A stretch of 64,000 nucleotides of DNA from the NCBI RefSeq assembly GCF_000280905.1, contig NZ_ALAP01000008.1, positions 1 to 64,000 on the forward strand. Direction: 5' to 3'. Below are positions 26,474 through 36,282 of the stretch, piece after piece; the stretch's first letter is position 1, and each line of letters starts with the position of its first letter. Both the position numbers and the translations under genes were made by a program. The notes below the pieces were generated by a model. That model worked only from the letters and a program-made list of their open reading frames with translations. It was not told the origin of the DNA and ran no database searches. The stretch is from Streptomyces sp. AA1529. Its GTDB lineage: Bacteria > Actinomycetota > Actinomycetes > Streptomycetales > Streptomycetaceae.

Positions 26474-26680
26474 GGTTCCTTCGCTTCCGGGGTCTTCACC
26501 AGTTGTGCCGAGCCGGGAGTGGCCGCGGTGCTGTCGGAACGGTACGCGGCGCCCGGCGCGGTGCGGGCGTTTCACGGCACTTCCGCGGCGTGGGACTGCC
26601 CACAGGTGGCACGGGCCACAGTGCGGAGCGCCCGCCGCCGGGTGTGCGCGCCGGTGCCGCGCGGAGGGCGGCGCGGCGGC

Positions 26681-27598
26681 TCAGTCCTCCTCGAACCGCC
26701 CGGCGAGCTGCTCGGCGAGCGCGCGTGTCTTCTTCTGGAGCTCGTGGCTGTCGGGGATCCGGTGCTTGTCGGTCACCCACTGGTCGTACTCGACAGTGGT
26801 GATCACGTTGGCCGTCCGGAAGACCAGGGTGATGTCCCGGTGCAGTCCGGAGTCGGCGGTGTGCAGCGCGTCGTCGAGGTAGGCGGCGTCGCCGATGTCC
26901 TGAAGGGCGCGGGGTGCCACGTCCTCCTCCGCGGTGGAGGAGGGGGACTCCTCGGGGCTCTTGTCCGGGTCGGCCGAACTGTCCGGATCGTCGTCCCCGG
27001 TGCTCTTCCCGCCGTCCTCCGCGGTGGCGGAGGCGTGTCCGTCGGGCGTCTTGCCGGCCGGACTTCCGGAGGTGGGGCCCGGTGCGCCGCTGATCCCGGC
27101 CTTGCGTGCCTTCTCGCCGTAGAGCCGCTCGGCCTGCTCGTCGTCGCTGACCGACGGGTCGTAGGAGACCACTCGCTCGAACTGGACGGACAGGTGGCGG
27201 GTGCCGAGTGTGGTGGCGCTCTTCCAGCGGCAGCCCACGCTGCGGTCGGTGTCGTAGGTGGTGCTGGCCTCGCCCTCCAGAGGGTCGGGGCCGGTGCTGG
27301 GTGCGGCCGTGTTCTCCTCGCCGCCCTCACCGTCGGCCGCCGCGGCGCCCGGGAGCATGTCCCGCAGCCGGCTCATGGCGACGGTGCCGCACGGTTCGGG
27401 GAGGCTGTCGTACTTGCCGGGGGCCGCGGCCGAGGGGGAGGCGGAGGCGCCGCCGGACTTGCCGTCCCTGTCGTCCTCGCCTCCGGAGGAGCCGGTGCAG
27501 CCCGTGATCGTGCCGGCGAGCGCGAGGACGAGCGCGGCACTGGTCGCGGACGACGCGAGTCCCGCGCGCGTCGCATACCTCTTTGCCCTCCGCGGCAC
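26681..27598 (-). CDS. Secreted DUF3558-type lipoprotein (second of a pair)
   Basis: A 305-aa lipoprotein starting at GTG 27598 behind a GAGGAGG site. The lipobox is TITGC (C34). The core repeats the plan of its neighbour (LPEPCGTVAMSRLRDMLPGA, SVGCRWKS, FERVVSYDPS) but carries an inserted disordered segment of about 70 residues rich in Asp, Ser, Pro and Glu (residues about 185-250). Both end in a strand with ITTVEYD or VVTVDYE. The 200-bp gap to the downstream lipoprotein gene suggests separate expression. It is upstream of and divergent from the BCCT transporter. Confidence 0.76.
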   Translation of the reverse strand: MPRRAKRYATRAGLASSATSAALVLALAGTITGCTGSSGGEDDRDGKSGGASASPSAAAPGKYDSLPEPCGTVAMSRLRDMLPGAAAADGEGGEENTAAPSTGPDPLEGEASTTYDTDRSVGCRWKSATTLGTRHLSVQFERVVSYDPSVSDDEQAERLYGEKARKAGISGAPGPTSGSPAGKTPDGHASATAEDGGKSTGDDDPDSSADPDKSPEESPSSTAEEDVAPRALQDIGDAAYLDDALHTADSGLHRDITLVFRTANVITTVEYDQWVTDKHRIPDSHELQKKTRALAEQLAGRFEED

Positions 27599-28015
27599 GG
27601 CTGGCCTCCTCGTTCGGGTTGTCGTCCGGGTCCGGGGATCTCTTCCGGGCCGGGGCTGTCGTCCGGGGCGACCGGGGCGTCCGGGTCGTCCGGGTCGTCC
27701 GGTTCGGGGTGCGCCCGCGAGGGGTGTTCCGCCGACGGGGTGACGGCACATGTCTACCGCACCTGCCGCTCGGACGTCCGGTTGCCCGGCCCCTATGGCG
27801 CGTGAAGTCAGTCTTTTCCCTTTCGCCGCTTTTCCGGTACGCGGTGGTGCGTGCTCCCCCGGCCGGGTGCGGCGTCCGGTCAACATCCCCCGAAAGTTGT
27901 GGAGTTGACCGGTACATCGGGCCCGTTGCGGGCATCTGATCGGACTACTTCGGGTCGAGTCGGGTAGCGGCCCAGCGAATCCATCCGAGGTTCGGCGGAA
28001 GGACAACGGGCAGAC
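27599..28015. other. Divergent intergenic region with a small tandem repeat
   Basis: 417 bases between the lipoprotein and BCCT transporter genes. It includes three tandem copies of a 9-mer related to GGTCGTCCG around 27678-27705. TTGACC at 27905 could be a -35 for the transporter, but no matching -10 was found. No gene is visible. Confidence 0.5.
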
Positions 28016-29812
28016 GTGGAGCAGCAGACGCAGGAGGCGACCGCCTCCCACGGGGGACCGACCCGGCGGCCGCGTACCGACCGGCTCGTGTTCGGTGTCA
28101 CAGCGGTACTCACGCTCGCCTTCGTCGTCTGGGGAGCGGTCGGCACCGATTCACTCGCCGACGTTTCGCAGAAGATGCTGAGCGGCACGATGCACAACGG
28201 CGGCTGGGCCTTCGTGCTCGCCGCCACCGGTTTCGTGATCTTCTCGCTGTGGCTGGCGTTCAGCCGCTACGGCCGGATCACCCTGGGCAAAGAGGGGGAG
28301 GAGCCCGAGTTCAGAACGGTCTCCTGGGTCGCGATGATGTTCAGCGCGGGCATGGGCATCGGGCTGATGTTCTACGGGGTGAGCGAGCCGCTGAGCCACT
28401 TCAGCACCGCGCCGCCCGGCACGCACCCGGCCAACGACGCCGAGCGCATGGAGACCTCGCTGGCCACCACGCTCTTCCACTGGACCCTGCACCCCTGGGC
28501 GATCTACGCGGTCGTGGGCCTGGCCATCGCCTACAGCTGCTTCCGCCGGGGCAGGCGGCAGACGATCAGCGCGGTCTTCACCCCGCTGATCGGCGAGAAG
28601 GCGGCCAACGGCGGTTTCGGCAAGGTCATCGACATTCTGGCGATCTTCGCCACGCTCTTCGGCTCGGCCGCCTCGCTGGGGCTGGGCGCCCTGCAGATCG
28701 GCAGCGGGATGGAGGAGGTCGGCTGGGCGGAGAAGGTGGGCACCGGTGTGCTGGTCTCCATCATCGCCGTGCTGACGGTGGCCTTCGTGGCCTCCGCCGT
28801 CTCCGGCGTGGAGAAGGGCATCCAGTGGCTCTCCAACATCAACATGGTGCTGGCGGGGCTGCTCGTGCTGTTCCTCTTCGTGGCCGGCCCCACCATCCTG
28901 ATGCTCAACCTGGTACCGACCTCGCTCGGCGGCTTCGTCGGCGACCTGCCGCAACTGGTCGGCCGCACGGACGCCAGCAGCGGCGAGGGCGTCGCGGACT
29001 GGCTCTCCAGCTGGACCGTCTTCTACTGGGCCTGGTGGATCTCCTGGACGCCGTTCGTCGGCATGTTCATCGCCCGGATCAGCCGCGGCCGCACCATCCG
29101 GCAGTTCGTCGGCGGGGTGATCCTGGTGCCCAGCGTCGTGAGCCTGGTCTGGTTCGCGATCTTCGGCGGTACGGCCATGAGGCTCCAGTCCGGCGGCGTG
29201 GATCTGGCCGGTGCCGACTCCCAGGAGGCGCAGCTGTTCGGGGTGCTGCGGGAGTACCCGATCGCCGGTGTCACCAGCCTCGTCGTGATGATCCTGGTCG
29301 GTATCTTCTTCGTCTCCGGGGCCGACGCCGCCTCGATCGTGATGGGCACCCTCTCGCAGAAGGGCACGATGGAGCCCAGCCGGACCGTGGTCATCGTCTG
29401 GGGCGTGCTGACCGGCGCCGTCGGCGCGGTCATGCTGATGATCGGGGGCGGCGGTGACGAGGCGCTGGAAGGGCTGAAGAACCTGACCATCCTGGTCGCG
29501 GTCCCCTTCACGCTGGTGATGGTCGGCCTGTGCGTGGCGCTGACCAAGGACCTGCGCCGGGACCCGGTCATCATCCGCAGCGAGCGCGGCGAGGAGGCCG
29601 TCGGCAGCGCCGTCGTCGCGGGACACGAGCAGTACGGCGGCGACTTCGAGTTCCGCATCGGCCCGGTCGACCCCGGGGCGCCCAAGCCGGCGGCCGAGAC
29701 CCTGGACGCGGAGGTCGCCCGGGCCGTGAGCGAGGCGGAACCGGCCGATCCCGGGGAGCGGAGCGGCGCCGATCACGAGCAGGCCGGCAGAGGCGCGGGG
29801 AACCGGGACTGA
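28016..29812 (+). CDS. BCCT-family betaine/choline/carnitine transporter
   Basis: A 598-aa secondary transporter with twelve predicted membrane segments. The family core is visible: MFSAGMGIGLMFYGVSEPL (near 105-123), the aromatic substrate-box stretch HWTLHPWAIYAVVGL, and FYWAWWISWTPFVGMFIARISRGRTIRQ near residues 338-364. BCCT carriers import glycine betaine, choline or carnitine with Na+ or H+, often on osmotic upshift. The C-terminal 80 residues are soluble, charged and could sense osmolarity. GTG at 28016 follows GGAAGGAC. A carnitine-degradation cassette lies at 54-58.8 kb, so carnitine or betaine are reasonable but unproven substrates. Confidence 0.9.
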   Translation: MEQQTQEATASHGGPTRRPRTDRLVFGVTAVLTLAFVVWGAVGTDSLADVSQKMLSGTMHNGGWAFVLAATGFVIFSLWLAFSRYGRITLGKEGEEPEFRTVSWVAMMFSAGMGIGLMFYGVSEPLSHFSTAPPGTHPANDAERMETSLATTLFHWTLHPWAIYAVVGLAIAYSCFRRGRRQTISAVFTPLIGEKAANGGFGKVIDILAIFATLFGSAASLGLGALQIGSGMEEVGWAEKVGTGVLVSIIAVLTVAFVASAVSGVEKGIQWLSNINMVLAGLLVLFLFVAGPTILMLNLVPTSLGGFVGDLPQLVGRTDASSGEGVADWLSSWTVFYWAWWISWTPFVGMFIARISRGRTIRQFVGGVILVPSVVSLVWFAIFGGTAMRLQSGGVDLAGADSQEAQLFGVLREYPIAGVTSLVVMILVGIFFVSGADAASIVMGTLSQKGTMEPSRTVVIVWGVLTGAVGAVMLMIGGGGDEALEGLKNLTILVAVPFTLVMVGLCVALTKDLRRDPVIIRSERGEEAVGSAVVAGHEQYGGDFEFRIGPVDPGAPKPAAETLDAEVARAVSEAEPADPGERSGADHEQAGRGAGNRD

Positions 29813-29969
29813 CCCCGGCCGGGGCCGCGCGGCCCGCCCGCGCCCTGCCCTGTGCGCCGCCGTCCCGTCACGGCCGCCGGTGGCGGGACGCGGTGGCCTG
29901 TGCGGTGCCGGGGGGCTACGGGGGCTCCGGTGTTCTGCGGGGCGGGTGTCCCGCGGGGCGCCCGGGCGG

Positions 29970-30695
29970 TCAGGGCCACACCAGGCAGTAGGCCTGGTGC
30001 CCCGCCTCGTGCAGCCGGTCGGAGAAGTCCTGCCAGCGGTGCAGCAGCTGGTAGACGTTGAAGGCGTCCTGCGGGCCCGCCCGGTCGGGGACCGTGGACC
30101 AGATGAAGGCGGCCGCGCCCACCGTCTCCTCACCGATGCCGCGGAGCGGGTCGACGACCGTCATCGGGAGTTTGACGACCGCGTAGTCGGGGTGCAGGAC
30201 GACGAGTTCCAGCGGGGGGACCCGGTGCAGCGGTATCCCCTCGATCCCCGTCAGCACCATGGCCGCCATCGTCTCGGGCTTGATCTTGGTGAACATGCCC
30301 TGGCCCAGCTCGTCCCCGCCCAGTTCCTCGGGTCGCATCGAGATGGGTACGCGTGCGGCCGTGGCACCGTCCGGTGCCCCGAAGTACTTGTAGGTCACCC
30401 CCACTCGGCCGCCACCCCTGCTGCTCCTGGTCTTCGCCGTGCTCCCGATACCCGCGAGGCCGCCGCCGTGCACCGTGCCGCTGCCGCTGGTGGTGCTGCC
30501 GGTGGCGCCGCCCGCCGTTCCGCTCTCGGACGGCGCGCCGCCGCCCGCCGTTCCCCCGTCCACCGCACCGCTGTTCGCGCCGCCGCCCGCCGCGGTTCCG
30601 CCCTCGGCCGCGGTGCGCCTGTGGCGCCCCTGGGCCCGCTCCGGGCCGGTCTCCGAGTGGCCGGGCTCCTCTCCCAGTCCGCCACCGCGATGCAT
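29970..30695 (-). CDS. Conserved hypothetical protein with Gly/Thr/Ala-rich N-terminus
   Basis: A 241-aa protein not recognised as a named family. The first 100 residues are low-complexity Gly, Ala, Thr and Ser. The remaining 140 form a compact conserved part: [57 protein letters not shown], ending [21 protein letters not shown] recall similar proteins next to hemL in other Streptomyces. It may start later, near the conserved TYKYF part. It has no signal peptide and no membrane segment. It is divergent from hemL. Confidence 0.65.
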   Translation of the reverse strand: MHRGGGLGEEPGHSETGPERAQGRHRRTAAEGGTAAGGGANSGAVDGGTAGGGAPSESGTAGGATGSTTSGSGTVHGGGLAGIGSTAKTRSSRGGGRVGVTYKYFGAPDGATAARVPISMRPEELGGDELGQGMFTKIKPETMAAMVLTGIEGIPLHRVPPLELVVLHPDYAVVKLPMTVVDPLRGIGEETVGAAAFIWSTVPDRAGPQDAFNVYQLLHRWQDFSDRLHEAGHQAYCLVWP

Positions 30696-30822
30696 GTCAC
30701 CACCCGACTGCTCATCCGGGCCGCACAGCCGTCCCCGTGCGGCCCGATCATCGTGTCAGAGACCTCCCCGCCCCGTGGAGCGTGAAACGCCCCCGGCCCC
30801 CGGCACGGGGGGCTCTGACACC

Positions 30823-32178
30823 ATGGCTTTCGTGACTTACTCCTACAGCGCCCCAGTATCGCAGTCGCTCTTCGACCGCGCCGCCGCCGTGACACCGGGA
30901 GGCGTGAACTCTCCGGTCCGCGCCTTCCGCGGCGTGGGCGGAACGCCCCGGTTCATGGTGTCCGGTTCCGGTCCCTACCTGACGGACGCGGACGGCCGGG
31001 AGTACGTCGACCTGGTCTGCTCCTGGGGGCCGATGATCCTCGGTCACGCGCACCCCCAGGTGACGGAGGCGGTGCGCAAGGCCGTGGAGCGCGGCACCTC
31101 CTTCGGCACGCCCGTCGAGGACGAGGTGGCGCTCGCCGAGGAGATCGTGCACCGGATCGACCCCGTCGAGCAGGTGCGGCTGGTCTCCTCGGGCACCGAG
31201 GCGACCATGTCCGCGATCCGGCTGGCGCGCGGTTTCACCGGCCGCTCCAAGGTCGTCAAGTTCGCCGGGTGCTACCACGGGCACGTCGACTCGCTGCTCG
31301 CCGCGGCCGGGTCCGGGGTCGCCACCCTGGGCCTGCCGGACACCCCGGGCGTCACCGGGGCGCAGGCCGGCGACACGATCGTGCTGCCGTACAACGACCT
31401 GGACGCGGTCCGCGAGGCGTTCGCCGCGCACCCCCGGGAGATCGCCTGCGTGATCACCGAGGCGTCGCCCGGCAACATGGGCATCGTCCCGCCGCTGCCG
31501 GCGGCCGACGGGCGGCCCTCCTTCAACCAGGGGCTCGCCGACCTGTGCCGCGCCGACGGCGCGCTGTTCGTCTCCGACGAGGTGATGACCGGCTTCCGCG
31601 CCTCGCCGCACGGCTGGTACGGCCTCGACGGCGTCACACCCGATCTGATGACGTTCGGCAAGGTGATGGGCGGCGGCTTCCCGACGGCCGCGTTCGGCGG
31701 GCGCAAGGACGTGATGGACCACCTGGCACCGGCAGGCCCCGTCTACCAGGCGGGCACGCTCTCCGGGAACCCGGTCGCCACCGCGGCCGGACTGGCCCAG
31801 CTGCGGCTGCTGGCCGCCGACGGCTTCGCCGCGCACGGCGTGGTGGACGCCGCGGCCCGGCAGGTGCGGCAGCTCGCCACCGAGGCGCTGGCCAAGGAGG
31901 GCGTGGCGCACACGGTGCAGACGGCGGGCAGCATGTTCTCCGTCTTCTTCGGCGACTTCGGCGACACCGGCGTCACCGACTACGCGGCGGCCAAGCGGCA
32001 GGAGTCCTTCCGCTTCACCGCGTTCTTCCACTCGATGCTCGCCCAGGGCGTCTACCTGCCACCCTCCGGATTCGAGGCGTGGTTCCTCTCCGCGGCGCAC
32101 GACGAGCGGGCGCTGGAGCGGGTGGCCGACGCGCTGCCCGCCGCCGCCCGCGCCGCGTCCGAGGCGGTGCCGGCATGA
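30823..32178 (+). CDS. hemL: Glutamate-1-semialdehyde 2,1-aminomutase
   Basis: A 451-aa PLP enzyme converting glutamate-1-semialdehyde to 5-aminolevulinate, directly after HemA in the pathway. Visible blocks are [44 protein letters not shown], and DEVMTGF followed by the PLP lysine in [15 protein letters not shown] at 30823 is taken; GTG at 30832 is an alternative three codons later. It overlaps the next gene by ATGA, forming an operon with the phosphatase-like gene and close to the res genes. Confidence 0.96.
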   Translation: MAFVTYSYSAPVSQSLFDRAAAVTPGGVNSPVRAFRGVGGTPRFMVSGSGPYLTDADGREYVDLVCSWGPMILGHAHPQVTEAVRKAVERGTSFGTPVEDEVALAEEIVHRIDPVEQVRLVSSGTEATMSAIRLARGFTGRSKVVKFAGCYHGHVDSLLAAAGSGVATLGLPDTPGVTGAQAGDTIVLPYNDLDAVREAFAAHPREIACVITEASPGNMGIVPPLPAADGRPSFNQGLADLCRADGALFVSDEVMTGFRASPHGWYGLDGVTPDLMTFGKVMGGGFPTAAFGGRKDVMDHLAPAGPVYQAGTLSGNPVATAAGLAQLRLLAADGFAAHGVVDAAARQVRQLATEALAKEGVAHTVQTAGSMFSVFFGDFGDTGVTDYAAAKRQESFRFTAFFHSMLAQGVYLPPSGFEAWFLSAAHDERALERVADALPAAARAASEAVPA

Positions 32179-32909
32179 GCGAGCGCCTGGCCGGCGCGGC
32201 CCCCGCGGCCGGCGCCGACGACAAGACCGTCACCGTCGTGCACGTGATGCGGCACGGCGAGGTCGACAACCCCGAGGGCATCCTCTACGGGCGACTGGCC
32301 GGATATCACCTCTCCGACCTCGGCCGCCGGATGGCCGACCGGGTCGCCGAACACCTGGAGGGGCGCGACATCACCCAGGTGCTCGCCTCCCCGCTGGAGC
32401 GCGCCCAGGAGACCGCGGCGCCGATCGCCAAGGCCCACGGACTCGACATCGGCACCGACGAGCGGCTGATCGAGGCGGGGAACGTCTTCCAGGGCAAGAC
32501 CTTCGGCGTCGGTGACGGCGCACTGCGCAAGCCGGAGAACTGGCGCCATCTGCGCAACCCCTTCCGGCCCTCCTGGGGCGAGCCGTATCTGGACCAGGTC
32601 GTCCGGATGCGCAGCGCGATCGAGCACGCCAAGGACGCGGCCCGCGGTCACGAAGCCGTCTGCGTCAGCCACCAGCTGCCGATCTGGATCCTGCGCAGCT
32701 TCGTCGAGCGCCGCAGGCTCTGGCACGACCCGCGCCGCCGCCAGTGCACGCTGGCCTCGCTGACCAGCTTCACCTTCGTCGGGGACCGCATCGTCTCGGT
32801 CGGCTACTCCGAACCGGCCCGCGACCTGGTGCCCGCGCATCTGCGGGCGGGAGCCAAGCGGCCCAAGGGCGCGGCGAAGGGTGCGCAGGGCCGGGGCGCG
32901 GGCGCCTGA
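32175..32909 (+). CDS. Histidine phosphatase (phosphoglycerate mutase-like)
   Basis: A 244-aa histidine phosphatase superfamily protein. The catalytic RHG motif is [12 protein letters not shown] near residue 28. [17 protein letters not shown] gives the second arginine, and [14 protein letters not shown] the second catalytic histidine. It is not a glycolytic PGM by its surrounding motifs; it most likely hydrolyses a small phosphomonoester. Coupled to hemL by ATGA and upstream of the cytochrome c biogenesis genes, its conserved position suggests a link to haem or cytochrome metabolism, but no substrate is known. A basic tail ends the protein. Confidence 0.85.
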   Translation: MSERLAGAAPAAGADDKTVTVVHVMRHGEVDNPEGILYGRLAGYHLSDLGRRMADRVAEHLEGRDITQVLASPLERAQETAAPIAKAHGLDIGTDERLIEAGNVFQGKTFGVGDGALRKPENWRHLRNPFRPSWGEPYLDQVVRMRSAIEHAKDAARGHEAVCVSHQLPIWILRSFVERRRLWHDPRRRQCTLASLTSFTFVGDRIVSVGYSEPARDLVPAHLRAGAKRPKGAAKGAQGRGAGA

Positions 32910-32910
32910 G

Positions 32911-32933
32911 CCCGCCGCCGGATATGCGGCGGG
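32911..32933 (+). terminator. Hairpin after the hemL operon
   Basis: CCCGCCGC (32911-32918) pairs with GCGGCGGG (32926-32933) with a 7-nt loop, directly after the stop codon. It has no T-tract. Confidence 0.6.
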
Positions 32934-33029
32934 GGCCGGGCCTGCGGCCCGACCTGCGCGGGAGCCGGTTCCGCCGGGTCAGCAGGGGGGCGCGGAAGAT
33001 CCCCCATACGAGCATGCGAAACTTTTCAC

Positions 33030-33632
33030 ATGAGCCAGATCCGCGCCTCCCGCCGCCGCACCGTCCTGCTGGCCGCCGGGATCGCCGCCGGTGCGCTGCT
33101 GCTGTCCGCCTGCGGCGAGGAGCAGACGGGTTCGTCCTCGGGCGACACCAAGTTCGTCCAGGGGACGGGGCAGATCACCAAGGTCCCGAAGTCCCGCCGC
33201 ACGGCGGTTCCCGACCTGGCGGGTCCCTCCGTCGACGGGAAGAAACTGAAGCTCTCCGACTTCAAGGGCAAGGTCATCGTGCTGAACGTGTGGGGCTCCT
33301 GGTGCAGTCCCTGCCGCGCGGAGGCACCGAACCTCGCCAAGGTCGCCCGGGACACCGAGGACCGGGGCGTCCAGTTCGTCGGCATCAACACCCGCGACCT
33401 GGACAAGGCCAACGCCAAGGCGTTCGAGCGGAACTACGACATCGACTACCCGAGCTTCTACGACCCCAGCGGCAAGCTCATCCTCAAGTTCCCCAAGAAC
33501 ACCCTCTCCCCGCAGGCCATCCCCTCCACCCTGATCCTCGACAAGGACGGCGAGGTCGCGGTGCGGGCCCTGAAGGAACTGAGCGAGCAGGAGCTGCGCT
33601 CCGCGCTCGACCCCCTGATCGACGCGAAGTGA
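33030..33632 (+). CDS. resA: ResA/TlpA-type lipoprotein thiol-disulphide oxidoreductase
   Basis: A 200-aa lipoprotein. The signal ends LLLSAC (C28) and the thioredoxin fold carries VWGSWCSPC (C92 and C95), with a cis-proline at [13 protein letters not shown]. In System II it reduces the haem-binding CXXCH cysteines of apocytochrome c outside the membrane, using electrons delivered by CcdA. It leads a four-gene set, resA-ccdA-resB-ccsB, with short gaps (7 and 3 bases, then an overlap). Confidence 0.93.
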   Translation: MSQIRASRRRTVLLAAGIAAGALLLSACGEEQTGSSSGDTKFVQGTGQITKVPKSRRTAVPDLAGPSVDGKKLKLSDFKGKVIVLNVWGSWCSPCRAEAPNLAKVARDTEDRGVQFVGINTRDLDKANAKAFERNYDIDYPSFYDPSGKLILKFPKNTLSPQAIPSTLILDKDGEVAVRALKELSEQELRSALDPLIDAK

Positions 33633-33639
33633 CCGCCCC

Positions 33640-34410
33640 ATGATCTCCCTCGCGGCCACGGGAATGAACGGCACCGTCTACAGCGGCGCCCTGCTGCTGG
33701 CCCTGCCCGTCGCACTGCTGGGCGGACTGGTCTCGTTCTTCTCCCCCTGCGTGCTGCCGCTGGTGCCCGGCTACCTCTCCTACGTCACCGGGGTCAGCGG
33801 CACCGACCTGGCCGAGGCGCGGCGCGGCCGGATGTTCCTGGGCGCGGGCCTGTTCGTGCTCGGCTTCACGGCCGTCTTCGTCTCCGGCGGCGCCCTCTTC
33901 GGCGGTTTCGGCGCCACTCTGCAGGAGCACCGCACTCTCATCTCGCGGGTGCTGGGCAGCCTGACGATCGTGCTCGGCCTCGCCTTCATGGGCGCCCTCG
34001 GTCCGCTGACCCGCTTCACCCAGCGGGAGGTGCGGATCCACAAGCGGCCGGCGATCGGGCTGGCGGGGGCGCCGATGCTGGGGGTGCTCTTCGGCATCGG
34101 CTGGACGCCGTGCATCGGGCCCACGCTCGCCGCCGTCCTCACGCTCTCCTCGAACCAGGCCAGCGCGGGGCGCGGTGCGCTGCTGACGGTGGCCTACTGC
34201 CTGGGCCTGGGAGTGCCGTTCGTCGTCGCCGCGCTGGCCTTCCGCCGGGCACTGGGCGCGTTCGGCTGGGTGAAGCAGCACTACGCCTGGGTGATGCGGA
34301 TCGGCGGCGTGCTGCTCGTCGCCGTCGGCGTGCTGCTCGTCACAGGCATCTGGGACCGGATCGTCTACGAGATCACGGTCTGGTCGTCCGACTTCACGGT
34401 GGGGATCTGA
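33640..34410 (+). CDS. ccdA: CcdA thiol-electron carrier of cytochrome c biogenesis
   Basis: A 256-aa protein with six predicted membrane segments. Its two redox cysteines are in [14 protein letters not shown] (near residue 30) and [12 protein letters not shown] (near 150). It passes reducing equivalents from cytoplasmic thioredoxin to ResA. Family length and motifs are normal. It starts 7 bases after resA. Confidence 0.94.
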   Translation: MISLAATGMNGTVYSGALLLALPVALLGGLVSFFSPCVLPLVPGYLSYVTGVSGTDLAEARRGRMFLGAGLFVLGFTAVFVSGGALFGGFGATLQEHRTLISRVLGSLTIVLGLAFMGALGPLTRFTQREVRIHKRPAIGLAGAPMLGVLFGIGWTPCIGPTLAAVLTLSSNQASAGRGALLTVAYCLGLGVPFVVAALAFRRALGAFGWVKQHYAWVMRIGGVLLVAVGVLLVTGIWDRIVYEITVWSSDFTVGI

Positions 34411-34413
34411 TCC

Positions 34414-36282
34414 ATGAGCACGACCGGTACCGGCAAGGGGGCCGCCGACGCGGCGGCCGACGAGGCCGGTGAGGCGACGGAGCCGGCCGGGGTCCGCGGC
34501 AGCGCGGGCGCGGCGGCCGAGTCCGGGGCCGACTCCGGGAGCGAACGCGCGGCCGCGGCCCAGCTCTCGACCGCCCCCGGCGAGGAGAAGCTGAACGTTC
34601 CCTCGCTCGGCCCGCTGGGCTGGCTGCGCTGGTTCTGGCGGCAGCTCACCTCGATGCGGGTGGCGCTGATCCTGCTCTTCCTGCTGTCGCTGGGTGCCAT
34701 ACCGGGCTCGATCGTCCCGCAGACGCCGGTGGACGCGCTCAGGGTCGAGCAGTTCCGGGCCGACCACACCACCCTCGCGCCGCTCTACGACAAGCTCCAG
34801 CTCTTCGACGTCTACACGTCGGTCTGGTTCTCGGCGATCTACATCCTGCTGTTCGTCTCGCTGATCGGCTGCATCGTGCCGCGCACCTGGCAGTTCGTCG
34901 GCCAGTTGCGTGCCCGGCCGCCGCGCGCCCCGCGCCGGCTGGACCGGATGCCGGTCTACACGACCTGGCGCACCGCGGCGGAGCCGGAGGAGACGCTGAC
35001 GGCGGCCCGCTCGCTGCTGCGGCGCAGGCGGTTCCGCACCCACCGGGACGGCTCGGGCGGGGGCGCGGTCGCCTCCGAGAAGGGCTATCTGCGCGAGGTG
35101 GGCAACCTCCTGTTCCACATCGCGCTCATCGTGCTGCTGCTGGCCTTCGCCTCGGGGCAGCTGTTCAAGTCCGAGGGGCGCAAACTGATCGTGCAGGGCG
35201 ACGGGTTCTCCAACGTCCTCACCCAGTACGACGACTTCCAGTCCGGCTCGCTCTTCGGCCCCGACATGCTCGATCCCTTCGCCTTCCGGCTGAAGGAGTT
35301 CCACGCCACCTACGAGGAGAGCGGTCCCAACAAGGGCACCCCGCGCGACTACCGCGCCGACATCGCCATCGCCAAGGGCGCCGACGGTACGGAGCGGGAC
35401 GCCACCATCAAGGTGAACCATCCGCTGAAGGTCGGCTCGTCCAAGATCTACCTGATCGCCAACGGCTACGCGCCCGCCGTCACCGTCAAGGACGGCAAGG
35501 GCAACATCGCCTACCGCGGCCCGGTGCCCTTCCTCCAGCAGGACAACAACCAGACCTCCAGCGGAGTGGTGAAGGTCACCGACTACCTGGACGCGAAGGG
35601 CCGCAAGGACCAGCTCGGTTTCCAGGGCTTCTTCGTCCCCGACTTCGAGCCGAGCAGCGGCACCATGTTCTCCCAGTCGCCGAGCCTGAAGAACCCGGCG
35701 ATGTTCCTGACCGCCTACCACGGCAACCTGGGCGTGGACGGCGGACCGGCGCAGAACGTGTACCAGCTGGACACGGACAACATGACCAAGTTCAAGGACG
35801 AGGACGGCGGTCCGTTCGCCGAGAAGCTCGTCCCCGGCTCCACCATGAAGCTCCCGAACGGTGCCGGGAGCCTCACCTTCGACGGCGTCGAGAAGTGGGC
35901 GAACTTCCAGGTCTCCCACCAGGTGGGCAACGGCTGGGCGCTGGGCGGGGCGCTCGCCGCCATCGTGGGACTCGCGGGTTCCCTGTTCATCCAGCGCCGC
36001 CGGGTCTGGGTGCGGGCCTACACCGCCGACGACGGGCAGACGGTCGTCGAGATGGCCGCGCTCGGCCGCAGCGAGTCCGCCCGGCTGCCGGACGAACTCG
36101 CCTCGCTGGCCACCGATATGCAGGCCGCGGCCCCCGTCGCGGCCGAGTCCCCCGCCGCGGACGCCGCGGGCGAGGGTGCCCCGAGCGCGGACGCCGTGTC
36201 CGGGGATGCCGCCGCCGCGGACGGCGCCGCCGCGCCGGACTCCGCCGATCCTGCTGAAGCCCCCGAAGGAGCAGGCAAGTGA
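34414..36282 (+). CDS. resB: ResB subunit of System II cytochrome c synthetase
   Basis: A 622-aa ResB/Ccs1 protein. It has an N-terminal charged tail, membrane segments near 88-106 (LTSMRVALILLFLLSLGAIPG), 145-165 and 230-250, then a large extracytoplasmic domain. A last membrane helix lies near 505-525 and a Pro/Ala-rich cytoplasmic tail follows. With CcsB it moves haem across the membrane and attaches it to apocytochrome c. The C-terminal 90 residues are disordered and acidic. The stop overlaps the ccsB start. Confidence 0.93.
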   Translation: MSTTGTGKGAADAAADEAGEATEPAGVRGSAGAAAESGADSGSERAAAAQLSTAPGEEKLNVPSLGPLGWLRWFWRQLTSMRVALILLFLLSLGAIPGSIVPQTPVDALRVEQFRADHTTLAPLYDKLQLFDVYTSVWFSAIYILLFVSLIGCIVPRTWQFVGQLRARPPRAPRRLDRMPVYTTWRTAAEPEETLTAARSLLRRRRFRTHRDGSGGGAVASEKGYLREVGNLLFHIALIVLLLAFASGQLFKSEGRKLIVQGDGFSNVLTQYDDFQSGSLFGPDMLDPFAFRLKEFHATYEESGPNKGTPRDYRADIAIAKGADGTERDATIKVNHPLKVGSSKIYLIANGYAPAVTVKDGKGNIAYRGPVPFLQQDNNQTSSGVVKVTDYLDAKGRKDQLGFQGFFVPDFEPSSGTMFSQSPSLKNPAMFLTAYHGNLGVDGGPAQNVYQLDTDNMTKFKDEDGGPFAEKLVPGSTMKLPNGAGSLTFDGVEKWANFQVSHQVGNGWALGGALAAIVGLAGSLFIQRRRVWVRAYTADDGQTVVEMAALGRSESARLPDELASLATDMQAAAPVAAESPAADAAGEGAPSADAVSGDAAAADGAAAPDSADPAEAPEGAGK

